Source: Bacteroidia bacterium
GTDB lineage: Bacteria > Bacteroidota > Bacteroidia > Chitinophagales > Chitinophagaceae
NCBI GenBank assembly: GCA_030427635.1
Contig: JAUIBA010000031.1
Coordinates: 1 to 45,798 of the forward strand
Reading direction: 5' to 3'
DNA: 45,798 bases
Within the stretch, counting starts at the first letter, position 1, and each line of letters starts with the position of its first letter. The notes under the pieces were generated by a model. The model saw nothing but the letters and a program-made list of their open reading frames with translations, had not been told where the DNA came from and searched no databases. Positions 17,443 through 26,933 of this stretch are shown piece by piece. Position numbers and translations under genes: made by a program.

Positions 17443-18597
17443 ATGCGCAGAAAGTCTGTCTGCCTTTGTGGATATATCCGGTTAATTGTAAATTCTCTTA
17501 TTTTGAAAGTAAAAGATCTTCTTAAACGGGAGAATAACAACTTTGATCTGCTTAGAATAATCTGTGCATCTGCCGTAATGATAGGTCATTCGTATCGACT
17601 TAATCCGGTTTCAGGCGAAGATGACATTGTTTACAGGCTGCTGGGATTTACCTATTCTTCTGCACTTGCTGTCAAGGTGTTTTTTTGTATAAGCGGCTTA
17701 TTGGTGACAGATAGTATCATGCGCCGACGCTCTATGCTGGCATTTGCTGTATCTCGTATATTCCGGGTTTTTCCTGCACTATTGTTCGTTGTTGTCGTCA
17801 CTGCCTTTATTATTGGTCCGCTTGTTTCCATTTTACCGGCAAAAGAGTATTTCAGGAACAGTCAGGTATACATGTATGTATTTATGAACATGCTAATGCA
17901 TACGCAGCATTTTCTGCCCGGGGTCTTTGAAACGTTACCCTGGGCTCACTATGTGAATAGCCCCCTGTGGACATTGCGCATTGAGGTGAAATGTTATCTG
18001 GGTTTACTTCTTTTCTATTTTTTTACCGGACCTCGTAAATGGTTACTGAATGCCGTGGCTGGCATTATCATACTCGATGCTGTATTTCATTTGGGTTATA
18101 TTGGTGTCAGTCATACAACAGAATTAAGTCTATTGCCTTTTTCGTTTGCATTGGGTATGATACTGGCGCTGAACAAAGAGTTTATTAATATCAATGGTTA
18201 TCTGGTGTTGACCTGCATCCTTGCCACAGCTGCTGTCTGGCAGGTACAACATATTAATGAGATAATGTTTATTACGAGCTTCTGTATGTTGTTATTGTGG
18301 CTGTCAGGTTTTGCCGTGGTAAGAAAGCTGGAAATCAGATATGATATTTCTTATGGGGTATATGTGTGGGGATTTGTTGTTCAGCAGATAGTATACATGG
18401 TTGTTGGTACTCAGAATATCTACCTCTATATGTTGGAATGTCTGTTTATAACCTACATCATTGCATGGTTGTCCTTTATATTGGTAGAACAGCGCGCCAT
18501 CGGTATCGGGCAAAGATTAAACAAGCGCATAAGGTCTACCTTTGATGGGGTTATCGGTATTCTGTTGGTCAGGGTGAATGATAAGGGGGATAAATAG
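17443..18597 (+). CDS. Acyltransferase 3 family membrane protein (OafA/YrhL-like)
   Basis: 384 residues; the true start may be ~20-25 codons downstream, since the conserved part begins at LLKRENNNFDLLRIICA. About ten membrane helices. The family motif NNFDLLRIICASAVMIGHS (with the catalytic-type R and H) and the later NSPLWTLRIEVKCYL segment fit acyltransferase_3, which O-acylates sugars of cell-surface glycans using acyl donors from the cytosol. No glycan cluster surrounds it. It is AT-richer than its neighbours, which hints at recent acquisition. Confidence 0.88.
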   Translation: MRRKSVCLCGYIRLIVNSLILKVKDLLKRENNNFDLLRIICASAVMIGHSYRLNPVSGEDDIVYRLLGFTYSSALAVKVFFCISGLLVTDSIMRRRSMLAFAVSRIFRVFPALLFVVVVTAFIIGPLVSILPAKEYFRNSQVYMYVFMNMLMHTQHFLPGVFETLPWAHYVNSPLWTLRIEVKCYLGLLLFYFFTGPRKWLLNAVAGIIILDAVFHLGYIGVSHTTELSLLPFSFALGMILALNKEFININGYLVLTCILATAAVWQVQHINEIMFITSFCMLLLWLSGFAVVRKLEIRYDISYGVYVWGFVVQQIVYMVVGTQNIYLYMLECLFITYIIAWLSFILVEQRAIGIGQRLNKRIRSTFDGVIGILLVRVNDKGDK

Positions 18598-18688
18598 CCG
18601 GCGTCACACTAAAGATTTGTTATAAATAATTGTATACTATAAAGGTTGGAGAGAGCATGGCCAATTTCCCCTATATTGCACATACTCT

Positions 18689-21600
18689 ATGAACAACTAC
18701 GATTGGTTGATAGCGAGGCTGGATGCATTTATCAGAAAGTACTACGTAAATAAGTTGTTGCGTGGCTCTCTTGTATTTCTGAGTTGTCTCATTTTTTATA
18801 TTGTTACGGTAAGTGTGGGCGAGTATTATCTGTACCTGCCGGTATGGATGCGTGTATCGCTGCTGTCACTGTTTGTGGGGTTGGGTGGTGCTGCATTGCT
18901 GGTGTGGGTAGCCGTACCGCTGGCTAAAATGGCCCGTCTGGGTAAGGTTATTTCTTACGAGCAGGCAGCAGATATTATCGGTAAGCACTTCCCTGAGGTA
19001 AGTGACCGGCTGCTCAATATTCTGCAGCTGCACAACCGCCCCGACCCTCAGTTCAGCCGTGAGCTGGCAGAGGCCAGTATCAATCAGAAAATTGACCAGA
19101 TATCGGTAGTCCCTATCGGCTCAGCCATAGACCTTTCCCGAAACCGCCGCTTTCTGCGTTTTCTGTTACCACCGCTTATGGCTGGCCTGTTTATTTTTGT
19201 GGCAGCACCTAATGTTTTCAGGGAAAGCTCTTCCCGCCTGCTGCAGCCTACACGGGAGTTTACACGCCCTGCGCCTTTTCAGTTTCTTATAGAAAATAAA
19301 GAGCTTACAGCAGTGCGCGGAGGGGACTTTACCCTTACTATGCACGTAAAAGGCGATGCCCTGCCTGCAGATGTATCTCTGGAAATAGGTACTGAGCTGG
19401 TAGCTATGCAGCCCGGTAAAGACCATTCTTTTACTTACACCTTCCGCAGTATTGCAGAGCAGATGTCTTTCCGGTTTTATGCTGCAGGATTCTATTCAGA
19501 GCCTCATACCCTACGTGTTATACAACGGCCCGAGCTGCGCTCATTCAGCGTCTCACTCGATTACCCGGCTTATACCGGCCGTAAAGATGAGGTACGCACC
19601 AGTCTGGGCGATATGACACTGCCGGCCGGTACATCCGTATCATGGGCGCTTACCACCGGGCATACCGATGCCGCCACTGTATCATTTGCCGATGGTGGCA
19701 CATTCCCTTTATCCGGCAGGGGCGATAAATATAGCTTCAGCACAAGATTCCTGAACGATACAGCATATACGTTTACACTGCACAACAGGGCCGAAGGGGT
19801 AGCTGACAGTTACAGCTATCATGTACAGGTGATACCTGATGCATATCCGGTGATACAGGTACAGCAATACCGTGATACCGTAAGTGGCAGGCAGGTGCTG
19901 CTGAGTGGCTCTGCCGGTGATGATTACAGTATCACCCGGGTATTATTTCATTATGAGGTCTCCTCCGGCGATAAGGTGGTACAGCATCATAGTGTACCGC
20001 TGAAGGTATCACCCGGCGCACTGGCGCCTTTTGAGCATTATTTTGATATTCAGACGCTGAACCTGAAACCAGGCCAGAAAGTTTCCTACTTTATAGAAGC
20101 ATGGGACAATGATGGCGTACACGGCAGCAAAGCCTCCCGTAGCGAAACCATGAGCTGGCAGATGTATGATGCCACACAGCTGGATTCTGCCATTAAAGAA
20201 AACAGTGAGCAGATAAACTCTGGTATCAGTAAAAGTTCTGAGCGTACCAAAGAGTTGCAGAGCGACTATAAGGACGCACAGAGCAAGATGCTGCAGAATG
20301 CCGATATGGACTGGCAGATGGAGCAGATGCTTCAGGAAATGCTGGATAAGCAGAAAGAGCTAAAAACACAGGTAGAGAATGTAAAACAACGGTTTGAAGA
20401 GCAGAAACAGCAGAGCGAGCAGAAAGAATATAGCGAAGACCTCAGAGATAAGCAGCAGGACCTGAGCAAGCAGCTCGACAATATGCTCAATGAAGAGCTG
20501 AAAAAGCAGATGGAAAAGCTGCAGGAGCTCATGGAAAAGCTCAACAAAGAGCAGGCAGTGGAGGCTATGAAGCAGCTGGAAGAGGAGAATAAGCTGTTTA
20601 GTATGGATATGGAGCGTATGCAGGAGCTCATGAAACGCATGGAGCTGCAGATGCGCATGGAAGACCTGGCCAATAAAATGGAGCAGCTTGCCGAAAAACA
20701 GCGCGACCTTAAAAAAGAGACGGTAGAGGCTAAGAAAGATGCAGCTACTCTGGCAAAGGAACAGCAGAAACTGAAGGAACAACTGGAAAAAGCGCTCAAA
20801 GAAGACCTGAAAGAGGCGCAGCAGCTGGCGAAAGAGACTAAGGAGAAGGACCGGATGGAGAATGAGGAGCAGAAGGGTAAGGAAGCCGGTGAGCAGATGG
20901 AACAGGGGGCTCAGGACATTCAGCAGAATAAAAAAGACAAGGCGGGAAAAGAGCAGGACCAGGCAGCGCAGAATCTTGAGGATATGGCAAAAAGCCTCAG
21001 AGAGAAGGCCGCTGGCATGGACATGGAGCAGATAGATATAGACATTAAGGCTACCCGGCAGATATTGTCTAATCTTATCCGTCTTTCTTTCGATCAGGAA
21101 GACCTCATGGATAAGGTGAAGGTAACACCCGCATCTGCTCAGGCTTATCTGGATAATATGACGGAGCAGAACCGCCTGCATCGTAACTCCCGCATGATAC
21201 GCGATAGTTTATTTGCTCTCAGCAAGCGTATCTCAAAGCTGGCGCCAGGTATCAATAAAGCTACTACCGACCTTGAGCGCCGCATGCGCATGGCAGTAAA
21301 GAATCTTGAGGATAGAAGCCCGCAGAATGCCGCTACCGACCAGCAGTATGTAATGACATATACGAATAACCTGGCGCTGATGCTCAATGAACTGCTGTCG
21401 AACCTGATGCAGATGCAGAGCAATGGCAAAAAGGGTGGTGGCCCCGGCATGTGTAAGAAACCAGGAGGGCAGAAGCAGTCGCCCGGTTCTGGGCCGCAGC
21501 TGTCCGACATTATTACACAGCAGGAGCAGCTGGGAGAGGGTATGGGACGTATGCAGAAGCCGGGTGGCAAAAAGCCCGGTGGTAAGGACGGAGATAAGCT

Positions 21601-22186
21601 CGGCGACCAGGAAGGTAATAAACCAGGCCAGGGCAAAAAACCGGGCCAGGGAGGTAAGCAGGGCCAGGGGGGTAAGCAGGGTAGTGGTGGACAGTCTGGT
21701 TCTGGTAACGGTGGCAATGGTACCGGTCAGGAGGGAGATAACGGAGAGTATGGCGATGCCGAGCAGCTGGCACGTCTGGCACAGCAGCAGGCTAATATAC
21801 GGAGGCAACTGGCCGAACTGGCCAGCAAGCTAAACAGTAAAGGGATGACCGGGCTGAGCAAGGAACTGCGGGAGCTGGAGCAGAAAATGGATAAGAACGA
21901 GACAGACCTTGTAAACCGTCGTGTGAATCCGGAAATGATGCTGCGCCAGAAGGAAATTCAGACGCGCCTGCTGGAGGCCGATAAGGCTATGCGGGAGCAG
22001 GAGCAGGACGATAAGCGTTCTTCCAACTCGGCCGATGAGGTGTCAAGACCTGTTCCGCCTGCTTTGAAGAAGTATATGACCGACCGCCGGCAGATGCTGG
22101 AGCAATACAAAACGGTACCACCGCAGCTGAAACCATACTACAGAGATATGGTGGAGCAGTATTTCCAGATAATAGGTACCAGATAG
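18689..22186 (+). CDS. Large DUF4175 family membrane protein
   Basis: 1165 residues. Three membrane helices lie near the N-terminus (residues ~25-45, 52-78, 155-175), followed by beta-rich, Ig-like periplasmic segments (~190-490), a very long coiled coil rich in K, E, Q and M (~495-790), a helical part, and a low-complexity G/K/Q/P linker (~912-1010) before a final helical region. This matches the Bacteroidota DUF4175 proteins, whose role is unknown. A large envelope-spanning or scaffolding role is plausible from the architecture. The long minus-strand open frames inside it are shadows of its biased codons. Confidence 0.85.
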   Translation: MNNYDWLIARLDAFIRKYYVNKLLRGSLVFLSCLIFYIVTVSVGEYYLYLPVWMRVSLLSLFVGLGGAALLVWVAVPLAKMARLGKVISYEQAADIIGKHFPEVSDRLLNILQLHNRPDPQFSRELAEASINQKIDQISVVPIGSAIDLSRNRRFLRFLLPPLMAGLFIFVAAPNVFRESSSRLLQPTREFTRPAPFQFLIENKELTAVRGGDFTLTMHVKGDALPADVSLEIGTELVAMQPGKDHSFTYTFRSIAEQMSFRFYAAGFYSEPHTLRVIQRPELRSFSVSLDYPAYTGRKDEVRTSLGDMTLPAGTSVSWALTTGHTDAATVSFADGGTFPLSGRGDKYSFSTRFLNDTAYTFTLHNRAEGVADSYSYHVQVIPDAYPVIQVQQYRDTVSGRQVLLSGSAGDDYSITRVLFHYEVSSGDKVVQHHSVPLKVSPGALAPFEHYFDIQTLNLKPGQKVSYFIEAWDNDGVHGSKASRSETMSWQMYDATQLDSAIKENSEQINSGISKSSERTKELQSDYKDAQSKMLQNADMDWQMEQMLQEMLDKQKELKTQVENVKQRFEEQKQQSEQKEYSEDLRDKQQDLSKQLDNMLNEELKKQMEKLQELMEKLNKEQAVEAMKQLEEENKLFSMDMERMQELMKRMELQMRMEDLANKMEQLAEKQRDLKKETVEAKKDAATLAKEQQKLKEQLEKALKEDLKEAQQLAKETKEKDRMENEEQKGKEAGEQMEQGAQDIQQNKKDKAGKEQDQAAQNLEDMAKSLREKAAGMDMEQIDIDIKATRQILSNLIRLSFDQEDLMDKVKVTPASAQAYLDNMTEQNRLHRNSRMIRDSLFALSKRISKLAPGINKATTDLERRMRMAVKNLEDRSPQNAATDQQYVMTYTNNLALMLNELLSNLMQMQSNGKKGGGPGMCKKPGGQKQSPGSGPQLSDIITQQEQLGEGMGRMQKPGGKKPGGKDGDKLGDQEGNKPGQGKKPGQGGKQGQGGKQGSGGQSGSGNGGNGTGQEGDNGEYGDAEQLARLAQQQANIRRQLAELASKLNSKGMTGLSKELRELEQKMDKNETDLVNRRVNPEMMLRQKEIQTRLLEADKAMREQEQDDKRSSNSADEVSRPVPPALKKYMTDRRQMLEQYKTVPPQLKPYYRDMVEQYFQIIGTR

Positions 22187-22229
22187 CCGTTGCCACTATG
22201 GGTATCAGCCCCCGATGGTTGTATATCCG

Positions 22230-22237
22230 TACCTTTG
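22230..22237 (+). promoter_or_regulatory. -7 element (TACCTTTG) for bshB1
   Basis: Perfect TAnnTTTG, 27 bp before the GTG at 22265 and downstream of a possible ATG at 22190. It therefore supports GTG as the real start and suggests bshB1 has its own promoter. Confidence 0.5.
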
Positions 22238-22264
22238 CGCCATTATATCAAATTGTTGTACCCC

Positions 22265-23005
22265 GTGAGCGATATCAAACTTCATATTCTGGCTATTGCG
22301 GCCCATCCCGATGATATAGAACTTAGTGCAGCAGGCACTATTATTAATCATGTACGTAAAGGACAGGCCGTAGGTGTGGTAGATCTTACTGAAGGTGAGC
22401 TGGGTACAAGAGGCAGCGTAGCGCAGCGCTACGATGAGGCCGCCCGTGCCGCAAAGGTAATGGGCCTTGCAGTGCGTGAAAATGCCCGTATGGCCGATGG
22501 TTTTTTCCGTAACGACAGGGAACATCAGTTAAGGCTCATCACTTATATACGCCGTTTCAGACCTGAGATTGTCATAGCCAATGCGCTCGAAGACCGCCAC
22601 CCCGACCATGGACGGGGCGGCAGGCTCATAGCTGATGCATGCTTTCTGGCTGGGCTGGCAAAGATTGAAACTATGCACAATGGAGTAGCACAGCAGGCCT
22701 GGCGCCCTAAGCGTATATTTCATATGATTCAGGACCGCCTGCTGGAGCCTTCATTTATTGTAGATATATCTGCCTCATTCGACCAGAAGATGGAGGCAAT
22801 AAAGTGCTACGGCAGCCAGTTTTATAATCCATCTTCAGCAGAGCCGGCTACCTATATTTCATCCGGCCGCTTTTTATCAGAGCTTGCCTCGCGCGATGCG
22901 CTTATGGGCAAGCGTATAGGCGCTCAGTATGCAGAGGGATTCATTTGTGAAAACATCCCCGGCATAGCAGATCTGGATGCGCTTATACTGCCTCAAATGG
23001 CCTGA
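22265..23005 (+). CDS. bshB1: Bacillithiol biosynthesis deacetylase BshB1
   Basis: 246 residues from a GTG at 22265. The frame runs back to an ATG at 22190, but those 25 residues are non-conserved and precede the promoter element. The zinc site is present as AAHPDDIELS near residue 12 and HPDHGRGG further on, as in the PIG-L/LmbE fold. BshB1 removes the acetyl group from GlcNAc-malate in the second step of making bacillithiol, the low-molecular-weight thiol of many Bacteroidota and Firmicutes. The SQFYNP and SGRFLSELASRDA segments fit the family. The other genes of the pathway are not in the window. Confidence 0.9.
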   Translation: MSDIKLHILAIAAHPDDIELSAAGTIINHVRKGQAVGVVDLTEGELGTRGSVAQRYDEAARAAKVMGLAVRENARMADGFFRNDREHQLRLITYIRRFRPEIVIANALEDRHPDHGRGGRLIADACFLAGLAKIETMHNGVAQQAWRPKRIFHMIQDRLLEPSFIVDISASFDQKMEAIKCYGSQFYNPSSAEPATYISSGRFLSELASRDALMGKRIGAQYAEGFICENIPGIADLDALILPQMA

Positions 23006-23074
23006 TAAATGCAGGATGTAGTACCTTTATCACAAATTAATATAGGCAGGCTATATTTTTTTTAATTTTTATTT

Positions 23075-23103
23075 TTGATTTTTCATTTTTCCCCTTACCT
23101 TTG
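23075..23103 (+). promoter_or_regulatory. Promoter of the L28-L33-DUF4295 operon
   Basis: TTG at 23075-23077 and TACCTTTG at 23096-23103 with 18 bp between them, close to the Bacteroidota housekeeping consensus (TTG, ~19 bp, TAnnTTTG). It lies in a very AT-rich stretch (23050-23090) and places the start of transcription about 15 bases before rpmB. The leader contains a run of A residues and no Shine-Dalgarno sequence. Confidence 0.7.
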
Positions 23104-23126
23104 CAGTCCCAAAAAAGTAAATAATC

Positions 23127-23363
23127 ATGGCTCGCGTTTGTCAGGTAACAGGAAGAAAACCAGTAGTAGGTCATAAAGTATCCTTTTCTAACAAGAAGGC
23201 AAAGCGTCGTTTTCTGCCTAATCTGCAGACAAAGCGCTTTTATCTGGTTGAAGAAGATCGTTGGATCACATTGAAACTGACCACAGATGCTATCCGTACT
23301 ATTAACAAGAACGGATTGTTCAATACAGTGAAAGAACTTCGCGCAAAAGGTGTTGAGATCTGA
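23127..23363 (+). CDS. rpmB: 50S ribosomal protein L28
   Basis: 78 residues. The MARVCQVTGRKPVVGHKVSFSN start and the RRFLPNLQTKRF segment are characteristic of bL28, and length is normal. It is a structural protein of the large ribosomal subunit. First gene of a three-gene operon with rpmG (34 bp downstream) and the DUF4295 gene. Confidence 0.98.
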   Translation: MARVCQVTGRKPVVGHKVSFSNKKAKRRFLPNLQTKRFYLVEEDRWITLKLTTDAIRTINKNGLFNTVKELRAKGVEI

Positions 23364-23397
23364 TTTATTCGTCAAGTAAAGTAAATTACGCAATAAA

Positions 23398-23580
23398 ATG
23401 GCTAAGAAAGGAAACCGCGTTCAGGTAATTATGGAATGCACCGAGCATAAAGGTACTGGTATGCCGGGCACCAGCCGCTATATTACCACTAAGAACAAGA
23501 AAAATACTACAGAGCGCCTGGAGCTTAAGAAGTATAACCCAATCCTGAAGAAAGTTACGGTTCACAAAGAAATTAAATAA
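23398..23580 (+). CDS. rpmG: 50S ribosomal protein L33
   Basis: 60 residues, [19 protein letters not shown]..., with [12 protein letters not shown] and a basic C-terminus, all typical of bL33. Only one cysteine is present and no CxxC pair, so this is the zinc-free (C-minus) form of L33. It sits between rpmB and the DUF4295 gene in one operon. Confidence 0.97.
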   Translation: MAKKGNRVQVIMECTEHKGTGMPGTSRYITTKNKKNTTERLELKKYNPILKKVTVHKEIK

Positions 23581-23600
23581 TCTTATAAATTTTTCTATAA

Positions 23601-23774
23601 ATGGCAAAAGCAGCTAAGACCGCGATTAAGAAGGACCCGAAGCTTGCAGCTGAGGCGAAAAACTACACTAAGGTGATTAAGACTGTACGCAGTCCTAAAA
23701 CCGGAGCGTATACCTTCAAAGAAGCAATCATACACAAGGAGAAAGTTAAAGACTTTCTTGCTAACGGTAAGTAA
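23601..23774 (+). CDS. DUF4295 family small basic protein (probable ribosomal protein)
   Basis: 57 residues, very lysine-rich, starting MAKAAKTAIKKDPK with YTKVIKTVRSPKTGAYTF. The family is restricted to Bacteroidota and, as I know it, is found directly after rpmG. I recall that a Bacteroidota-specific large-subunit protein (bL38) has been described from a Flavobacterium ribosome structure and may be this family, but I could not verify this. The 20-bp gap to rpmG and the shared terminator support co-expression with the ribosomal genes. Confidence 0.9.
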   Translation: MAKAAKTAIKKDPKLAAEAKNYTKVIKTVRSPKTGAYTFKEAIIHKEKVKDFLANGK

Positions 23775-23829
23775 TTGATAGCTGCATCTGTGTGGCTTTC
23801 GTACAGATGTCTGGTGTTATATGATACAC

Positions 23830-23856
23830 AACCACTCTTTTGAGTGGTTTTTTTTT
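23830..23856 (+). terminator. Rho-independent terminator of the L28-L33-DUF4295 operon
   Basis: Perfect stem ACCACTC/GAGTGGT (23831-23837 with 23842-23848) extended by A-T pairs, a TTTT loop, and a run of nine T. It lies 56 bp after the DUF4295 stop. Confidence 0.9.
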
Positions 23857-23875
23857 GCCCTCTTTCATCAGGTTT

Positions 23876-24457
23876 ATGATAAACAGTCCTCTTTTTATCG
23901 TCCTTCCCTTATTTGGTGCAGCCGTGGCCGGTGGTACTGCCTGGTTTTTGTTTAAGGGGATATTGCGTGCCACTACAGATGATAAAATGTTTTCACAGCT
24001 GGTATCATCCACAGCGCTCACTTCATCTGTTTCCGGTATGTTGTCAGATGTCGTAGGTTCCGGAGAGCTCAGGCCCGGGCCGGAAGCAATGGCGGCCGTA
24101 CGGCCGGTTATTGAGGCACACCTGGATACCTATCTCCGGGTGCGGCTTAAAGAAAAGATGCCGGTCATAGCTTCCTTTATAGGGGAGAGTACGTTGGGCA
24201 AGCTGAAGGATAGCATGATAGAAGAGGTAGATGCACTCTTGCCCGATGTTATGAATAGTTTTATAAGTGCATCGTTAAAAGATGATGCACTCACGCAGCG
24301 TATAGCAGATACATTATTACAGCGGGCACCTTCATTATTTGCAGGGGTAGCATTACCCGTGCTATCCGGGTTAGGCAGGCGTTTTACATTTGCAGCTTTT
24401 CTGGTCGGTGCTTTTGCCGGTCTTTTATTGGCATTATTATTGCAGCTTATTAGTTGA
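23876..24457 (+). CDS. DUF445-like membrane protein
   Basis: 193 residues from ATG 23876. An in-frame TTG at 23840 lies inside the terminator hairpin and is rejected as a start. Membrane helices are predicted at both ends (residues ~5-28 and ~170-192). The soluble middle (AAVRPVIEAHLDTYLRVRLKEKMPVIASFIG, then a KLKDSMIEEVDALLPDVM segment) resembles the DUF445 (YheB) repeat, in which a similar 'P...hIdxfL...MP...FIG' pattern occurs. It is shorter than typical DUF445 proteins. The function is unknown. Confidence 0.6.
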   Translation: MINSPLFIVLPLFGAAVAGGTAWFLFKGILRATTDDKMFSQLVSSTALTSSVSGMLSDVVGSGELRPGPEAMAAVRPVIEAHLDTYLRVRLKEKMPVIASFIGESTLGKLKDSMIEEVDALLPDVMNSFISASLKDDALTQRIADTLLQRAPSLFAGVALPVLSGLGRRFTFAAFLVGAFAGLLLALLLQLIS

Positions 24458-24579
24458 TACAGTGTTTGGCAGGCGGTGTAATGGATGCTTTCCGTTTTTT
24501 TAACGTCAATTTAGTTTCATATTTACGGATTGTATCAAAAAAAAATGTACCTGCATGCATTACGTATCTGTTATTTTTT

Positions 24580-24587
24580 TAGCTTTG
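24580..24587 (+). promoter_or_regulatory. -7 element (TAGCTTTG) for the M43 protease gene
   Basis: Perfect TAnnTTTG, 21 bp before the ATG at 24609. It lies in a gene-free, AT-rich stretch (24458-24608). No clear -33 TTG. Confidence 0.5.
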
Positions 24588-24608
24588 GAGATAATTAATT
24601 AATTGGCA

Positions 24609-26906
24609 ATGATAAAAAGGTACTTACTCGTAGCTGCTACGACTTTTTCACTAGTCCCTACCAGCCACGCGCAATCGCAGGTAAAACCCTGTGCGGCTGA
24701 TGAAATGCGTCAGAAATGGGTGGAGAAAAACCCTAAGATTCTTGAAATAGAACAGGAAATTGAGCGTCAGATTAAGGAGGGCATCAAACACATAAATCTC
24801 TCTACTGCCAGTAAGAAAACAGCTGGCGATCAGACCAACAACCCCGATTTCTGGTACGATATTCCTATCGTTGTTCACGTTGTGCATGACTACAACACTT
24901 ACAACACTTCTACTTTCATAGGTGACTTTGTTCCTGACGACTTTATTTATAAAGCTGTTCGTGATTGGAACATCGTATTTGCCAAGGAAAATGCGGATAC
25001 TGCCGATGTAATTGAGCCATTCAAAAAATACATTGGCAATGCTCATATCAGACTGCATCTGGCAACGGTTGATCCTAACGGAAATCCTACTAAAGGTATC
25101 ACCCGTCGCCGCTCTTATCTTACCTACACCGGTGGTGATCAGGCTAAGTTTGACGGATGGCCAAGAAGTTCTTACATGAACATCTGGTTCATTAACAGAA
25201 TGAGCGATGGCCACAGCAGCGCTGCGGCTTATGCTTACCAGCCGCCTACTGCTGCGGGTATACCTATGTATGATGGCGTTATTGCACTTGCCAGCTATAT
25301 GAACAATGGCTCTAAAACACTCCCACATGAGTTGGGTCATTGTTTAAACCTTGCACACCCATGGGGTAATACTAACCAGCCGGGCGTTGCATGCGGTGAT
25401 GATAATGTTGATGACACTCCGCCTACAAAGGGTCACAATACTACCGGCTGTACTGCAGCAAGTATTTATGACAGCTCTTGTGCTACAAACTACTTCAAGA
25501 TATATACAGACTCTCTGGGTCACATAGAGTTGGTTAACTATCCTGATACTACCAATGCGCAGAATCTTATGGATTATACGTATTGCGATAAGATGTTCAC
25601 AAAAGGTCAGGTACAGCGTATGCATCTTGCCCTTAACAGTGATGTAGCAGACAGAAATATCCTGTGGGATTCTACTAATCTCGTTATGACAGGTGCTAAG
25701 GCTCCTATACCTGATCTGAAGCCTACTCCCGATTTCTCTGTTACACTGCCAGGTACATCCAGCTACCTTACCAGAAACGGAAACTTTGCTTTCCCTGGTC
25801 GTAATGTTAAGTTCACTAACTACTCTTACAACGATACTATTGAGAATGTAGATTGGGAATTTACTAACGGCAGCACAGTTGTTACAAAGGCAAGTGTAGA
25901 AACAAACTTTGACCAGACATTTACTGAATCTGGTTGGTATGATGTGAAAATGACCGTTACCGGTAACAACTCAGGAGATACTACACGTGTATGGCCTAAG
26001 GCTATGTACGTACCTGATGCTACAGGTGTTGATTTGTCTGCTGGTTATATTCAGGAGTTTGCCGATGGCAGCGACCGCGATAAGTGGGCAATGTTCAACT
26101 ATTATAATAATGATTTCAAATGGCAGCTGTCTGACCATGGTATATGGGATAACAAGTGTATCATGTACAATGGTTTTGACAACCGCGTATTATCTGCTTT
26201 CAATCCTCCTTATACAGGCACACCTGAAGGTGACATAGATGACCTGTTCTCAGTACCGGTAGATCTCACTACTCTTGGTGGCTCTGAAGCTTATCTTACA
26301 TTCTTCTATTCAGGTGCTACACGTAGCAGCAATTCTACAGATGTAAGAGATACACTCCAGATAGAATATTCTATCAATAAGAGCAATACATGGACTACAC
26401 TCGCTAAACTGGGTAAGGCCGATATCTTCAATAAAGGCACTGTAAATGTTGCATATGCACCTGCTTTCATGTCTGATTGGGAAATGAAAGGTATCAAACT
26501 GCCTGCAGCAGCTATCACTCCTTACACTGTATTCCGTTTCCGTTACAGGCCAGGTGCTAACCTCTTCGGTACCAGCACCGGTAACAACTTCTACATGGAC
26601 CGTGTTTCTTTCAGCCCATGGAATGTTGGTGTAGCTCCTGTTGAAGCAGGTACAGTTAGTGTAATGGTTGTTCCTAACCCTACACAGGGCGATGCTTCGG
26701 TTATCATTAATGACCTTGGCAACTCAGAAGCTTCAATTGCAGTATCTGATATCACAGGTAAGGTTGTTTACAATGCAGAAGTTGCTGTAAGCAGCAATCA
26801 GGCTCGTGTTGTAATCCCTGCATCTGCTATCAGTGCAAAAGGTATGTACCTTGTAAATGTGAAAACAGGAAACCAGGTAGCTACCCGCAAGCTGGTGGTT
26901 TATTAA
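24609..26906 (+). CDS. Secreted M43 (pappalysin-type) zinc metalloprotease with T9SS sorting domain
   Basis: 765 residues from the ATG at 24609 (a TTG two codons earlier is less likely). Signal peptide MIKRYLLVAATTFSLVPTSHAQ. The protease domain carries HELGHCLNLAH (zinc ligands H240, H244, H250; catalytic E241), the extended HExxHxxNxxH motif, with N where classic M43 enzymes have G. A Met-turn-like NLMDYTYC follows. A PKD-like beta domain (~375-470), a carbohydrate-binding/jelly-roll-like region and a T9SS type A domain ending in a basic strand complete it. It probably degrades extracellular protein. Codon use is noticeably more AT-ending (GTT, GCT, TCT) than in neighbours, a sign of high expression. 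Confidence 0.9.
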   Translation: MIKRYLLVAATTFSLVPTSHAQSQVKPCAADEMRQKWVEKNPKILEIEQEIERQIKEGIKHINLSTASKKTAGDQTNNPDFWYDIPIVVHVVHDYNTYNTSTFIGDFVPDDFIYKAVRDWNIVFAKENADTADVIEPFKKYIGNAHIRLHLATVDPNGNPTKGITRRRSYLTYTGGDQAKFDGWPRSSYMNIWFINRMSDGHSSAAAYAYQPPTAAGIPMYDGVIALASYMNNGSKTLPHELGHCLNLAHPWGNTNQPGVACGDDNVDDTPPTKGHNTTGCTAASIYDSSCATNYFKIYTDSLGHIELVNYPDTTNAQNLMDYTYCDKMFTKGQVQRMHLALNSDVADRNILWDSTNLVMTGAKAPIPDLKPTPDFSVTLPGTSSYLTRNGNFAFPGRNVKFTNYSYNDTIENVDWEFTNGSTVVTKASVETNFDQTFTESGWYDVKMTVTGNNSGDTTRVWPKAMYVPDATGVDLSAGYIQEFADGSDRDKWAMFNYYNNDFKWQLSDHGIWDNKCIMYNGFDNRVLSAFNPPYTGTPEGDIDDLFSVPVDLTTLGGSEAYLTFFYSGATRSSNSTDVRDTLQIEYSINKSNTWTTLAKLGKADIFNKGTVNVAYAPAFMSDWEMKGIKLPAAAITPYTVFRFRYRPGANLFGTSTGNNFYMDRVSFSPWNVGVAPVEAGTVSVMVVPNPTQGDASVIINDLGNSEASIAVSDITGKVVYNAEVAVSSNQARVVIPASAISAKGMYLVNVKTGNQVATRKLVVY

Positions 26907-26933
26907 TAGATTTTTATCATTGCATAATAGCTG

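Noticed and set aside
20332..21833. Long open frames on the minus strand inside the DUF4175 gene
   Set aside because: They are shadow frames from the biased, Lys/Glu/Gln-rich codons of the real gene; their Ser/Cys/Leu- and Pro-rich content is not protein-like.
22190..22264. ATG at 22190 as start of BshB1
   Set aside because: It lies before the -7 element, and the extra 25 residues have no match to the family; GTG 22265 gives a standard N-terminus.
23840..23875. TTG at 23840 as start of the DUF445-like protein
   Set aside because: It lies in the loop of the operon terminator; the ATG at 23876 starts just before the first hydrophobic helix.
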